A stretch of DNA of 64,000 nucleotides from Paenibacillus sp. PL91. Lineage in GTDB: Bacteria; Bacillota; Bacilli; Paenibacillales; Paenibacillaceae. Where the stretch lies: assembly GCF_012935325.2 (NCBI RefSeq), contig NZ_JABBYG020000004.1, positions 475,353 to 539,352 of the forward strand. Reading direction: 5' to 3'. This document shows positions 10,751 through 19,911 of the stretch, one piece after another. The notes below the pieces were generated by a model that saw only the letters and a list, made by a program, of their open reading frames with translations, made no database searches and was not told the DNA's origin. Within the stretch, counting starts at the first letter, position 1; every line of letters begins with the position of its first letter. The position numbers and the translations under genes are program-made.

Positions 10751-12112
10751 ATGGGGAACAAATTCAAAAAAAGAGTAACATTTGGAATGGCGCTTTTTCT
10801 AGTGCTGCTAGCTCTGTCTGGCTGCGGCGGCAACGGAAACAATAATCCGCCTGCAGCGACCGAGAAGCCAACAGATGCTCCGAAGGCCCAAGAAACAGCG
10901 AAGCCTGCAGAGGAGCCAACCATTTCGGGAGATTTTGAAATCCAATACTTTGTCGGCGGGTATGGCGATGCATGGTGGAAGGAAGTCATTGGCGAATTTC
11001 AGCAGAAGTACCCTGATTTGAAAATCAAGGAATCCGCTGGCTCCCAAATCAATGAGCAAATGAAGCCGCGCTGGATTCAAGGCAATCCGCCGGATGTCGT
11101 TTACATTGATGGCGCCGGTTCAAACGAAACGCAAATGGTTCAAGATGACCAGCTAATGGACATCACGGATTGGGTGAAGCAAGCAAGCAATGTTGACGGC
11201 GAAAACCTTGTCGGCAATCTGATTGCCGGTCCTCAAGACTTTGGCGGCAAGCACTATACGATTCCAATGGTATTCGGCTCATGGGGAACGTTCTATGACG
11301 CGGCTCTCTTCAAAGAAAAAGGCTGGGCTGTGCCAACGGATTGGGAAAGCTTCATGGCGACAAGCGAACAAATTAAAGCTGCGGGCATTAACCCATACAT
11401 CCACACAGGCAAATATCCATACTACATCGTCGGCGGACTGCTTAACTCTGGTTTTGTTTCCGAGAACGGCGATAACCCGCAAATTCTGAAGGATCAGGAA
11501 GCTGCCAAAGAAGGCTCCTTCAACAATGATGCCGTTAAGAAAACGCTGGCGAAGCTTGTTGATATGCGTGACAAAGGCTACTTCGACAATGCGTCCTTCG
11601 GCATGAATCATACCGATTCGCAAATGCTGTTCCTGCAGCATAAGGATGCCATGATTCCGAACGGCTTATGGCTGGAAAATGAAATGAGCAAGGATACGCC
11701 TGAAGGCTTTACATTCGGATTTATTCCTTCGGTTATGCAAAATGCAGGCGGTAAATATGTAGCGATTCCTTACACAAGCAATATCGCGATTGCTAAAAAA
11801 GCGAAAAACCCGGAAGCTGCAAAAGCGTTTATCGAGTTTATCTTCACGAAAAAAGCAGCCGTACGCTGGGCAGAGATTACAGGCGCATTGATGAACGTGA
11901 AAGCTGACTTGGAATCCTCCAGCGCAAGCAATGTCGTGAAAACAGCGATGAACTATTTTAACGGCGGCGATACGATCGTAGCTCCAGTATTTAAATTGAA
12001 TTCGGACCTTGAGCAAGCGCAAAATGATGCAACAATCGCTTTGCTGCAAAAGACGATTACACCGGATGAGTGGATCGACCGGATGGAGAAAGCTGCGGCT
12101 AAGGCGCGTTAA
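10751..12112 (+). CDS. Sugar ABC transporter substrate-binding lipoprotein
   Basis: This 453-residue extracellular solute-binding protein (family 1) has a lipoprotein signal ending LALSGC (Cys25) and a Thr/Pro/Ala-rich linker before the binding fold. AAGGAGG lies 10 bases before the ATG. The segment 'NEQMKPRWIQGNPPDVVYID' is typical of carbohydrate binders and resembles those for N-acetylglucosamine or diacetylchitobiose, so uptake of GlcNAc-type products of the neighbouring GH84 enzyme is plausible but not shown. It heads an operon with two permease genes. No ATPase gene is present, so a shared MsmX-type ATPase elsewhere is expected. Confidence 0.88.
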   Translation: MGNKFKKRVTFGMALFLVLLALSGCGGNGNNNPPAATEKPTDAPKAQETAKPAEEPTISGDFEIQYFVGGYGDAWWKEVIGEFQQKYPDLKIKESAGSQINEQMKPRWIQGNPPDVVYIDGAGSNETQMVQDDQLMDITDWVKQASNVDGENLVGNLIAGPQDFGGKHYTIPMVFGSWGTFYDAALFKEKGWAVPTDWESFMATSEQIKAAGINPYIHTGKYPYYIVGGLLNSGFVSENGDNPQILKDQEAAKEGSFNNDAVKKTLAKLVDMRDKGYFDNASFGMNHTDSQMLFLQHKDAMIPNGLWLENEMSKDTPEGFTFGFIPSVMQNAGGKYVAIPYTSNIAIAKKAKNPEAAKAFIEFIFTKKAAVRWAEITGALMNVKADLESSSASNVVKTAMNYFNGGDTIVAPVFKLNSDLEQAQNDATIALLQKTITPDEWIDRMEKAAAKAR

Positions 12113-12134
12113 TACGATTACCTCTCTTCATTCT

Positions 12135-12167
12135 AACAATCAGAGGACGCTCGTTCCTCTGATTGTT
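12135..12167 (+). terminator. Hairpin between binding-protein and permease genes
   Basis: A perfect 13-bp stem (AACAATCAGAGGA and complement) with a 7-nt loop is followed only by CTTTC. Such hairpins after binding-protein genes commonly stabilise the upstream mRNA or attenuate the permease genes, giving an excess of binding protein. Confidence 0.7.
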
Positions 12168-12193
12168 CTTTCAAATCATAAGGGAGGCAGGAA

Positions 12194-13114
12194 ATGATGA
12201 TCTCGACCATTAAGAAAAAGAAAAATACAAGCTCACGGAGCCGCAAGCTGTTTATTGCAAGCTTCCTGCTCCCCACGCTAGCTTTGTTCTCGTTATTTAC
12301 GATCTATCCTTTGGCCCGCGGTTTATACTTGAGCTTCTTTGATTGGTCCGGCGGGTCGGAAACGATGAATTTTATCGGAATCGATAATTATAAGGAGCTA
12401 TTCGCGGATTCCATTATTCCAACAGCCATTAAGAATGATTATTTTCTCATCTTCTGGAAGGTCATTCTGATCATGCTGCTGGCTACCTTCTTTGCGGTCG
12501 CCTTAACCAGATTAAAGCTTAAGGAATATGGATTTTACCGTGTCGTCTTCTTCTTTCCAAACATTATATCCGTTGTCGTTATCGGAGTGTTGTGGAGCTT
12601 TATTTATAATCCGACGCTTGGCTTTCTGAATGCGTTTCTCTCATTGTTTACCGAAAATCCCGTAACGACGAACTGGCTCGGGTCGCCAAACCTCGCGATT
12701 TGGTCGCTGCTCCCGCCGAGCGTATGGGCAGGGATCGGCTTCTATATGCTTCTCATCATAGCTTCTATTCTCGGGATTCCCAGCTCCTTGTATGAAGCAG
12801 CGGGCATAGACGGGGCTAACGAATGGCAGCAGTTTACGAAAATTACGCTGCCGCTCATTTGGGAACAATTCAAGACGTCGGTTATCCACATTGTCATAAC
12901 TACGCTGAATGGATCATTTATCATCGTCAAGCTTATGACGGAGGGTGGTCCGGATAATCAGACGCAGGTGCTCGGCTATTATTTGTATCAAATGGGCTTC
13001 AAGCAATATCATCTCAGTTATGGGGCAACCATCGGTGTTCTGATTCTTGTATTATCCTTAATCACAACCTTGATTCTAAACCGAATTCTTCATCGGGACA
13101 CTATAGAAATGTAA
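12194..13114 (+). CDS. Sugar ABC transporter permease (MalF-type)
   Basis: This 306-residue integral membrane protein has a basic N-terminus, about six hydrophobic segments and the cytoplasmic EAA loop 'YEAAGIDGANEWQQFTKITL' that docks the ATPase. GGGAGG precedes the tandem ATG start. It forms the channel together with the next gene, 12 bases downstream, for the binding protein encoded at 10.8-12.1 kb. Which sugar it carries cannot be read from the sequence. Confidence 0.9.
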   Translation: MMISTIKKKKNTSSRSRKLFIASFLLPTLALFSLFTIYPLARGLYLSFFDWSGGSETMNFIGIDNYKELFADSIIPTAIKNDYFLIFWKVILIMLLATFFAVALTRLKLKEYGFYRVVFFFPNIISVVVIGVLWSFIYNPTLGFLNAFLSLFTENPVTTNWLGSPNLAIWSLLPPSVWAGIGFYMLLIIASILGIPSSLYEAAGIDGANEWQQFTKITLPLIWEQFKTSVIHIVITTLNGSFIIVKLMTEGGPDNQTQVLGYYLYQMGFKQYHLSYGATIGVLILVLSLITTLILNRILHRDTIEM

Positions 13115-13126
13115 TGAGGTGAACAA

Positions 13127-13993
13127 ATGAATGAGCTTGCAACCAAAAAGCCGCTGCTAGTCCTATCGAAATCGGTCGTTCGTATTTTATTATTGCTTTG
13201 GACTTTGCTTGTCCTTTACCCGGTCATTTGGACATTTTTAACCTCATTGAAGGATAACAAACAGGTTATGCAGGGCAAGCCATGGGATATACCAACGCTG
13301 TTTCGCTTTGAAAATTACGCGGATGTATGGAGCCGGGCGCATTTTGGCGACTATTTCTTCAATTCGATAATGGTCACTGTCGGCAGTATGATCGTGTCAT
13401 TGGTAATGGCCGCGACGACGGCTTACATATTGGCTCGTTATACATTTAAGGGAAGAGGTACGCTTTACTTTGTTTATGTTGCCTCGATGATGATTCCGAC
13501 AACGCTCGGATTGATCCCGTTATTTTTTCTGCTCAGCGATCTTCATTTGTCGAATTCCTTATTTGGGCTTATGATCGTTTATTCTGTCGGCACAATCGGC
13601 ATTCTTCCATTTGCAATCTTCTTTCTCGTAGGCTTCTATAAGACGCTTCCGAAGGAGTTGGAAGAGGCCGCGACCATTGATGGCAGCTCGAATTACGGCA
13701 TTTTCTTCCGCATTATGCTTCCGTTATCGAAGCCGGGACTGGTGACCGTTGGCATTATGAACGCGTTGACCGTATGGAATGAATATATTATGGCGACGGT
13801 TTTGATCAATGATCCCGAGAAGTACACCGTCCCTGTTGGGATTGCGATTATGCAGGCGGAGATGCAGTATAGGACGGAGTGGGGGCCATTATTCGCGGGA
13901 TTAGCGATCTCGATGATCCCTGTCATCATGATGTATGTTCTCTATCAGCGGCAAATTACGGGCGGACTTACGGCAGGCGCTTTAAAAGGGTAA
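13127..13993 (+). CDS. Sugar ABC transporter permease (MalG-type)
   Basis: This 288-residue membrane protein begins with a long hydrophobic segment containing 'LYPVIWTFLTSLK', typical of the MalG/ThuG group. The EAA loop is 'EEAATIDGSSNYGIFFRIML' and the C-terminus, 'ITGGLTAGALKG', is also characteristic. GAGGTG lies just before the ATG. It pairs with the MalF-type permease encoded directly upstream. The GH84 gene follows after about 210 bases, probably co-regulated. Confidence 0.9.
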   Translation: MNELATKKPLLVLSKSVVRILLLLWTLLVLYPVIWTFLTSLKDNKQVMQGKPWDIPTLFRFENYADVWSRAHFGDYFFNSIMVTVGSMIVSLVMAATTAYILARYTFKGRGTLYFVYVASMMIPTTLGLIPLFFLLSDLHLSNSLFGLMIVYSVGTIGILPFAIFFLVGFYKTLPKELEEAATIDGSSNYGIFFRIMLPLSKPGLVTVGIMNALTVWNEYIMATVLINDPEKYTVPVGIAIMQAEMQYRTEWGPLFAGLAISMIPVIMMYVLYQRQITGGLTAGALKG

Positions 13994-14142
13994 CGCTAAG
14001 CGCTGCCACCGCCTATTCAAAGGTTTTCATACCCATCCACAGAATCAGCAGAGAGACATTGGCGGCGATCGAATCGCCCCAATGACCTCTAGGGATATTC
14101 GCAGCCAGATCTCCGGCTTTCATGAAGGAGGTTTTTTTTGTT

Positions 14143-14160
14143 ATGCCCGAATGCGGGCAT
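14143..14160 (+). other. Small hairpin upstream of the GH84 gene
   Basis: ATGCCCG and CGGGCAT form a perfect 7-bp stem with a 4-nt loop, about 25 bases before the GH84 Shine-Dalgarno. A run of eight T precedes it at 14132-14139. Its role is unknown; it could affect leader stability. Confidence 0.35.
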
Positions 14161-14203
14161 TCAGATGAAACTAATGGTGATAAACAAAGGAGGCAAGGAT
14201 AAG

Positions 14204-17200
14204 ATGTCTAGAAAGACAATTAGCCTGTTAATCGCACTTTTCATGCTGACAACTGTATTTTCTAACCTGGTAAGCTCGGCTGCCCAATCAACTGAAGCCC
14301 AGCTCAAGGCTGGCAACAGCGAGGGCACCTATGAAGTTTACCCACTGCCTCATAACGAGACCTACTACGGAGGAAGCTTTTCGATTACAGATGAGGTGAA
14401 TCTCGTTATTGAAAGCGCCATCGATGAACCGACAACTAATCTTATTAACAGCATACTTTCTACAAAAGCGATTCATGTGACGAGATCGGAGTCGGCTGTA
14501 CCAGGTAAAACCAATGTTCTGATTGGAGTCAGACATTCAGGTGGAAACGTAAACGCCTTCTTTGAGCAAAACGTGGAATACGATGCTGCTCTTTTTAGCA
14601 AAAATGATGCGTACGTTTTGGATATAGACAAGAAGCCGACGCAAGCTGGCAGCATCGCAATATTAGGAGCCAATACGGATGCAGCGTATTATGCGCTTGC
14701 TACTTTAAAGATGATTTTTGACCAAATGGCAGGGATGAGCATTCAATCGGTGAAATTCGAGGACTATTCCGATGCGAAGTGGAGAGGCTTTATCGAAGGG
14801 TTCTACGGATTTCCGTGGTCGCATGAGGATCGGATCAGCTTAATGCGATTTGGCGGAACCGTCAAAATGAATTCGTATATTTTTGCGCCAAAGGACGATA
14901 AGTATCATAATTCCTCTTGGAGAACGCTGTATCCAGCTCATGAATTGGCGAAAATCAAGGAGCTTGTCGATGTCGGCCATGCATCCAAAACACAATTCGT
15001 ATGGGCGATCCATCCCGGCTTCAACATGATTAATTGGAACCATTATGACACGGAGCTTCAAACGCTGCTTGCCAAGCTGGACCAGCTTTATAGCGTCGGC
15101 GTTCGCCAATTCGGCTTGTTCATGGATGACATCAGCACCGCTCAATCTTTGATCGACAAAGACAAGCATGTGAAGCTCATTTCGGATGTTGCCAAGTGGG
15201 TCACAGCAAAGGGCGATGTCAAATCGTTGATCTATTGCCCGCCATTTTACAATCAGGGCTGGACGGGAGAGTCGGGCAAGCCTTATCTGCAAGCGCTGCG
15301 CAGCGTTCCGGAAAACGTTGAAATCATGTGGACCGGAAGAGGCGTCGTTGGAACGGTAAATACGACCGATATGCAGTGGCCGAAGGATGCCCATGGCAGA
15401 AATCCTTATGTATGGTTGAACTGGCCGGTAAATGATTATAAGGATTCGAGACTTATGCTGGGCAAAGGGGAAGTGCTAACCCCCGGCACGCATAATCTTT
15501 CAGGCGTTGTATCCAATCCAATGGGGCATGCGGAGCTATCGAAAATTGCATTGTTCGCCGTTGCCGATTATACATGGAACGTGGATGATTTCAACAGCGA
15601 TGAGAGCTGGCAAAATTCCTTCGATTACGTGGCACCGGAGGCTGCGTCCGAGCTAAATACGATTGCCTACCATTTGAGCGATCCATCGCCAAGCGGGCAT
15701 GGATTGCAGGTAGGGGAGTCGGAAAATGTAAAGGCCGAGCTTGAGCAGTTTCTTAGCCGATTTGCGAATGAGCAATCAGTTGAAGCGGTCGGGCAGACCT
15801 TGATTACCGAATTTGATCATGTACTGCAGGCCATCGAAAAGTTCAAAGAAAAAAGTCAAAATCCGAGTATGCTGGAGGAGATTGACCCATGGCTGAACAG
15901 CTTGCGCTATGTTGTGGAGTCAAGCAAATACGCGGCACAATCGGCGATTGCGCTTCAACAGGGAGAGCTGGGGTCGGCATGGGAAGGACTCGCCAAAGCG
16001 ACAAATGCGCTGTCGGAGTCGAAGAAGATTAAGATCAAAAAATTAAACTCTCCCGATGTTACGGTGGAAGCGGGTGCGAAGCGCCTCGTTCCTTTTGCCG
16101 AACAATTAATGAGCAAGCTGGATGCGCAAATTTATACATCGATTGACCCTGCATTTGTAGTTCCGCTTCCTATGAGCTCGTACGGCTCGCCAGCGGGGCT
16201 GAATCGAATGATTGATGGAGACAACAGCACGTCCACCTATTTCCAAACGCTGCAAAAAAACGGCGACTGGTACGGGATCGATTTTGGCAAAACGGTTAAG
16301 GTTTATGATGTTGCGATCATACAAGGCAGAACCGACACGGATCATGATATCTTTCAAAGAGGTATTCTTGAATATTCCAACGACAAGCAATCTTGGACGG
16401 CAATTGGAGAGGAGAGATCAGGCTTTAAGATCGTTGCGAGTGAGCTCGACTTGGAAGCGAGATACGTCAGATACCGATTGACGCATGCGGGAATTCCCGG
16501 CGGCAAGCCCGACCTGTGGACAGCGATTAGAGAATTTACGGTTAATGCGAATAAAGGAAAAGCAGCTATCTATACGAATGTGGAGGAGCTGAAGCAAACC
16601 GCTGTCATTGCTGCTAATGCATCCGCTGAGCTAAATGACATAGGAGAAATGACGCTGGAGCCTTCCCAATACGTAGGGATCAAACTGCCGTCTATTGTGA
16701 AAATATCCGAAATTTCTCTCGAAAGCACAGTGCAACAAGCGGTGCTTGAATCATCGGAAAATGGCGTTGAATGGCAAACGGTAACCGTAGGAGGCCCGTA
16801 TAGCAATGCCGCTTACATCCGATTAATAAACAAAGGGAATGATCCTATTCCATTTGTTTTAAGCCGCTTAATGATGAGGATGAATACGTTTTCCGAGCCT
16901 ACTGTCACTCATAATTACGAGAGCGTCTATCAAGGTGCGCTGCAGGATATTTTTAACGGGAAGTTAGAGAGTAAGGTTTGGTTTGGAGGAGAACAAAGGC
17001 TTGGCAAATATGTTCAAGTCGACTTGGGCGGCATTATCAATGTGCAAAATGCAGCTGTCGTTATCGGCGATGGTGAAGGGGATTATTTTCGCAAAGGCGA
17101 TCTACAGCTGTCCTTAGATGGTCAAAATTGGGAAACGATTCATAGCTTCAACAATCCGAATGATCGGAGTCTGAATTTCCCAGAGCATGAGGTTCCATAC

Positions 17201-18310
17201 CGGTATAAGAGAGTTCAGGTGGATGGCAAACCAGCCAGATATATCAGGCTGGTCTCTACAGTAAACGATGCTTCTTGGCTTGCCCTTAATGAAATTCTCG
17301 TCAATGAAGGCTTGCCAAACACAGCAAGGGAGAACCCTTCCATTCAAGCAAGTCCGCAAGGGCCGCTCGGGAATGAAGCGGATTATGCCATCGACCATAA
17401 GCTGTCAACCTTTTATACGCCGATGGCACAAACGGAGTCAGGCGTTCTGAATTACAAGCTCTCGCATGAAACGGAGCTAAGTAAGGTGATTATAATGCAA
17501 AGCCCGCTTGGCATCTCGAATGCGGAGGTATCGGTAAGGGACCTGAAGGGCTGGCATCAAGCAGGGTTATTATCACAGTCGTACAACGTTATTGACACGT
17601 CCAAATACACAAATGTGCTGGAGGTTAAGCTTGCGTGGGACGGAGCAATGAAGCCGAAGATCCATGAGATGATACCTGTGAAGAGGGATGGAGGAGTCAT
17701 TGTTCCAGAAGGGGCATATTCGGAGTTAACGGGTGCCGCATCTGTCGCCGGAGGCCAGTTATTTGATCTGCAGCTTGGCTTAAAGAGCGTGACGGAAAGT
17801 GTTTATGCGCTTGACGTTACACTGGATTACGACGCAAATATGCTGGAATTGGTGTCCTCGAAGTCGCTGAAAGAAGGAGTTAAGCTGCTGGATGCGGCGA
17901 AGCATACTCCTGGCAAGATTCGGCTTCTAATGGTTAGCGAAGGATCAAAGTATGCGATCACTGGCGATGTTCAGCTCTTAGAGCTGAAGTTTAAAGCAAA
18001 GACGGTGACCCAAACGGCTGAAAGCACCATAAAGGTATCCAAAATGATGATGGGTAATGATCAGGGTACGGAGACGGAAGCGGCAGCTTCAACTTTCCGT
18101 ATTCAAGTCACCTCGGCACCTGCAGGCATTCCGGGTGACGTGAACAATGATGGCAAAGTATCGATTGGGGATCTCGCCATTGTAGCCGCGAATTACGGCA
18201 AAGACACAAGCAGTCCGGACTGGGAGCAAGTGAAGCATGCCGATTTAACAAACGACGGTATGATCAATATTGACGATTTGGCGCTGGCAGCGCGGAAGAT
18301 TTTAGAGTAA
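14204..18310 (+). CDS. GH84 beta-N-acetylglucosaminidase (NagJ/hyaluronidase-like), secreted, with CBM32-like, cohesin and dockerin modules
   Basis: The start is the ATG with AAAGGAGG ten bases upstream; it gives a signal peptide (MSRKTISLLIALFML). Residues ~40-170 are the alpha/beta domain that precedes GH84 barrels. The barrel begins at 'RGFIEGFYGFPW' and carries the catalytic double Asp in 'FGLFMDDIS' (Asp308-Asp309), diagnostic of substrate-assisted GH84 catalysis. A helical region (~500-630) and F5/8-like modules at ~652-780, ~897-1035 and probably ~1039-1162 follow. Cohesin-like (~1171-1304) and dockerin (~1307-1368) modules end the protein. The enzyme removes terminal beta-GlcNAc from glycoconjugates outside the cell. 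The fold and module order recall Clostridium perfringens mu-toxin/NagJ proteins. The second dockerin Ca-loop has Asn where a repeated Asp is usual. Confidence 0.93.
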   Translation: MSRKTISLLIALFMLTTVFSNLVSSAAQSTEAQLKAGNSEGTYEVYPLPHNETYYGGSFSITDEVNLVIESAIDEPTTNLINSILSTKAIHVTRSESAVPGKTNVLIGVRHSGGNVNAFFEQNVEYDAALFSKNDAYVLDIDKKPTQAGSIAILGANTDAAYYALATLKMIFDQMAGMSIQSVKFEDYSDAKWRGFIEGFYGFPWSHEDRISLMRFGGTVKMNSYIFAPKDDKYHNSSWRTLYPAHELAKIKELVDVGHASKTQFVWAIHPGFNMINWNHYDTELQTLLAKLDQLYSVGVRQFGLFMDDISTAQSLIDKDKHVKLISDVAKWVTAKGDVKSLIYCPPFYNQGWTGESGKPYLQALRSVPENVEIMWTGRGVVGTVNTTDMQWPKDAHGRNPYVWLNWPVNDYKDSRLMLGKGEVLTPGTHNLSGVVSNPMGHAELSKIALFAVADYTWNVDDFNSDESWQNSFDYVAPEAASELNTIAYHLSDPSPSGHGLQVGESENVKAELEQFLSRFANEQSVEAVGQTLITEFDHVLQAIEKFKEKSQNPSMLEEIDPWLNSLRYVVESSKYAAQSAIALQQGELGSAWEGLAKATNALSESKKIKIKKLNSPDVTVEAGAKRLVPFAEQLMSKLDAQIYTSIDPAFVVPLPMSSYGSPAGLNRMIDGDNSTSTYFQTLQKNGDWYGIDFGKTVKVYDVAIIQGRTDTDHDIFQRGILEYSNDKQSWTAIGEERSGFKIVASELDLEARYVRYRLTHAGIPGGKPDLWTAIREFTVNANKGKAAIYTNVEELKQTAVIAANASAELNDIGEMTLEPSQYVGIKLPSIVKISEISLESTVQQAVLESSENGVEWQTVTVGGPYSNAAYIRLINKGNDPIPFVLSRLMMRMNTFSEPTVTHNYESVYQGALQDIFNGKLESKVWFGGEQRLGKYVQVDLGGIINVQNAAVVIGDGEGDYFRKGDLQLSLDGQNWETIHSFNNPNDRSLNFPEHEVPYRYKRVQVDGKPARYIRLVSTVNDASWLALNEILVNEGLPNTARENPSIQASPQGPLGNEADYAIDHKLSTFYTPMAQTESGVLNYKLSHETELSKVIIMQSPLGISNAEVSVRDLKGWHQAGLLSQSYNVIDTSKYTNVLEVKLAWDGAMKPKIHEMIPVKRDGGVIVPEGAYSELTGAASVAGGQLFDLQLGLKSVTESVYALDVTLDYDANMLELVSSKSLKEGVKLLDAAKHTPGKIRLLMVSEGSKYAITGDVQLLELKFKAKTVTQTAESTIKVSKMMMGNDQGTETEAAASTFRIQVTSAPAGIPGDVNNDGKVSIGDLAIVAANYGKDTSSPDWEQVKHADLTNDGMINIDDLALAARKILE

Positions 18311-18324
18311 AAGGCTAGGAAGAG

Positions 18325-18356
18325 AAGGAGCATTCTGTAATTGGAATGCTCCTTTT
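18325..18356 (+). terminator. Terminator after the GH84 gene
   Basis: An 11-bp stem (AAGGAGCATTC and complement GAATGCTCCTT) with an 8-nt loop ends in TTTT. It closes the glycosidase cluster and separates it from the convergent MocR gene. Confidence 0.85.
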
Positions 18357-18370
18357 CTGTTTGTATTTTT

Positions 18371-19795
18371 TTAGAATCGCTGAGCGATATCTGCGAGTCG
18401 TCTGGCTCCATCCCGCAATTGCCCTTCATTGACAAAGGAGTAGCTCAAACGTATCCATGACCGCATCTCTCTAAGCGGATCACAGATTATGCCAGGAATA
18501 AAAGAGACGGATTGCCGGATGCTTTCGTTCAAAAACGCCTCCACAGGAAGCGCTTCGGGAAGCTTAAGCCATAAGTTAAAGCCTCCTTTTGGGCTATCCC
18601 AGGTCCATCCGGTTGCAGACAATTCCTCCTCAACAATCTCTTTTCTTATTTGGAGGGCGATGCGCAGTTTGTCTAAGTGTTGTTTCATTCGTTCTGACTC
18701 GAAATAATGTAAAAATATTTTCTGATTGACCAGCGGCGTTCCGTTATCAGCCAAAGATTTTGCGATAATGAGTGGTTTTATTACTGACTGACGACCGATG
18801 ACGGCACAAATGCGCAGACCAGGCGATATATATTTACTGAAGCTGCGGAGATATACAACCCATCCATCAGTATCGTATGAAAAAAAAGGCTGAGGCGGCG
18901 GCTGATCAAAATACATTTCGTGAATCGCATCATCTTCTATTAGTAAACAGCGATAACGTTCAGCCAGCTCAACAAGCTGCTTACGCTGAGCAGCAGGAAC
19001 CGTATATCCTGTCGGGTTATGAAAGGTAGGATTCATATAGAAAATCCGGGGGCGATATTGTTTCATGAGCATTTCAACCTTCTCCAAATCATAGCCGCTC
19101 GGGTAAATGTCGACAGTTAGAAACCGTGCCCCCTGTTGGCGGAACATATCGAGCGCAGCGCTATAGGTAGGTCTCTCTACCAAGATGTAATCCATTGGTT
19201 TAATGTAGACCCTGGAAATTAAGTCAATCGCTTGTTGGCCGCCCGTCGTAATCAACAGATCGTTTTCTGTCAGTTGAAGATTGTGATTTCGCACCAAGTA
19301 GCGGCTAAGGAACTCACGAAGCTCTTCATCCCCTTGTACACTGGAATACGTTCCCATTAACTTCGGATAGATATCAAACACTTTTTTCACATATTCAGAT
19401 AGGTATAGATTCGGCAGCAAATTCGGATCAATGAGTGATTGGGACAATTGATAAGTAACGGGTATCTGTTGGATTTCTGCCAAAGCATTTTTTAGATAGC
19501 TGGAAGAGGTTTGAGGGCTAATGTCCGTATGGCCAGGTATAGCCTCTTTCGGATTGATTGGACTTACATAATAACCTGATTTCTCTTTTACATAGACCTT
19601 CTCGTTTTGTTTCAATAACTGATAGGCTCGAAACACAGTCAGCCGATGTATCTTGAGATCTTGGGCGAGCAGCCGTATTGAAGGCAGCTTGTCATGCGCT
19701 TCCAACTCTCCACGCTCGATTCTGATCATGATGTAATCGTATGCTAGCCTGAAAAGTAGTTTGCTGTCCTGCGTGGATGATGATGCCTTCTTCAT
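18371..19795 (-). CDS. MocR/GabR-type regulator (GntR winged helix fused to class I aminotransferase fold)
   Basis: At 474 residues this has the normal MocR length. An N-terminal GntR winged helix ('HDKLPSIRLLAQDLKIHRLT') is joined to a PLP-dependent aminotransferase-like domain. The PLP lysine is probably Lys321 in 'SFSKYISPGLR'. These proteins are usually transcription factors that sense PLP and an amino compound rather than free enzymes. It is divergent from an EamA transporter gene, a common pairing in which the regulator controls the exporter; a direct-repeat operator candidate lies between them. Confidence 0.9.
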   Translation of the reverse strand: MKKASSSTQDSKLLFRLAYDYIMIRIERGELEAHDKLPSIRLLAQDLKIHRLTVFRAYQLLKQNEKVYVKEKSGYYVSPINPKEAIPGHTDISPQTSSSYLKNALAEIQQIPVTYQLSQSLIDPNLLPNLYLSEYVKKVFDIYPKLMGTYSSVQGDEELREFLSRYLVRNHNLQLTENDLLITTGGQQAIDLISRVYIKPMDYILVERPTYSAALDMFRQQGARFLTVDIYPSGYDLEKVEMLMKQYRPRIFYMNPTFHNPTGYTVPAAQRKQLVELAERYRCLLIEDDAIHEMYFDQPPPQPFFSYDTDGWVVYLRSFSKYISPGLRICAVIGRQSVIKPLIIAKSLADNGTPLVNQKIFLHYFESERMKQHLDKLRIALQIRKEIVEEELSATGWTWDSPKGGFNLWLKLPEALPVEAFLNESIRQSVSFIPGIICDPLREMRSWIRLSYSFVNEGQLRDGARRLADIAQRF

Positions 19796-19842
19796 TATTT
19801 CTCCTCCCCCTTAACGTTTATTGTACATTATGCTTTGGCAAT

Positions 19843-19869
19843 CTGTTCTACTATTATACAACTGTTCTA
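19843..19869. promoter_or_regulatory. Direct repeat, candidate MocR operator
   Basis: CTGTTCTA occurs at 19843-19850 and again at 19862-19869, a 19-nt period (almost two helical turns on one DNA face). MocR/GabR regulators are known to bind direct repeats in such divergent regions. Binding here is inferred. Confidence 0.45.
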
Positions 19870-19911
19870 TTCATTGCAGTGTATGATACGTAGCAAGAGG
19901 GGGGAGCATAC

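Noticed and set aside
14840..15394. A 184-codon minus-strand frame inside the GH84 gene
   Set aside because: It is antisense to the GH84 catalytic barrel and shows no domain.
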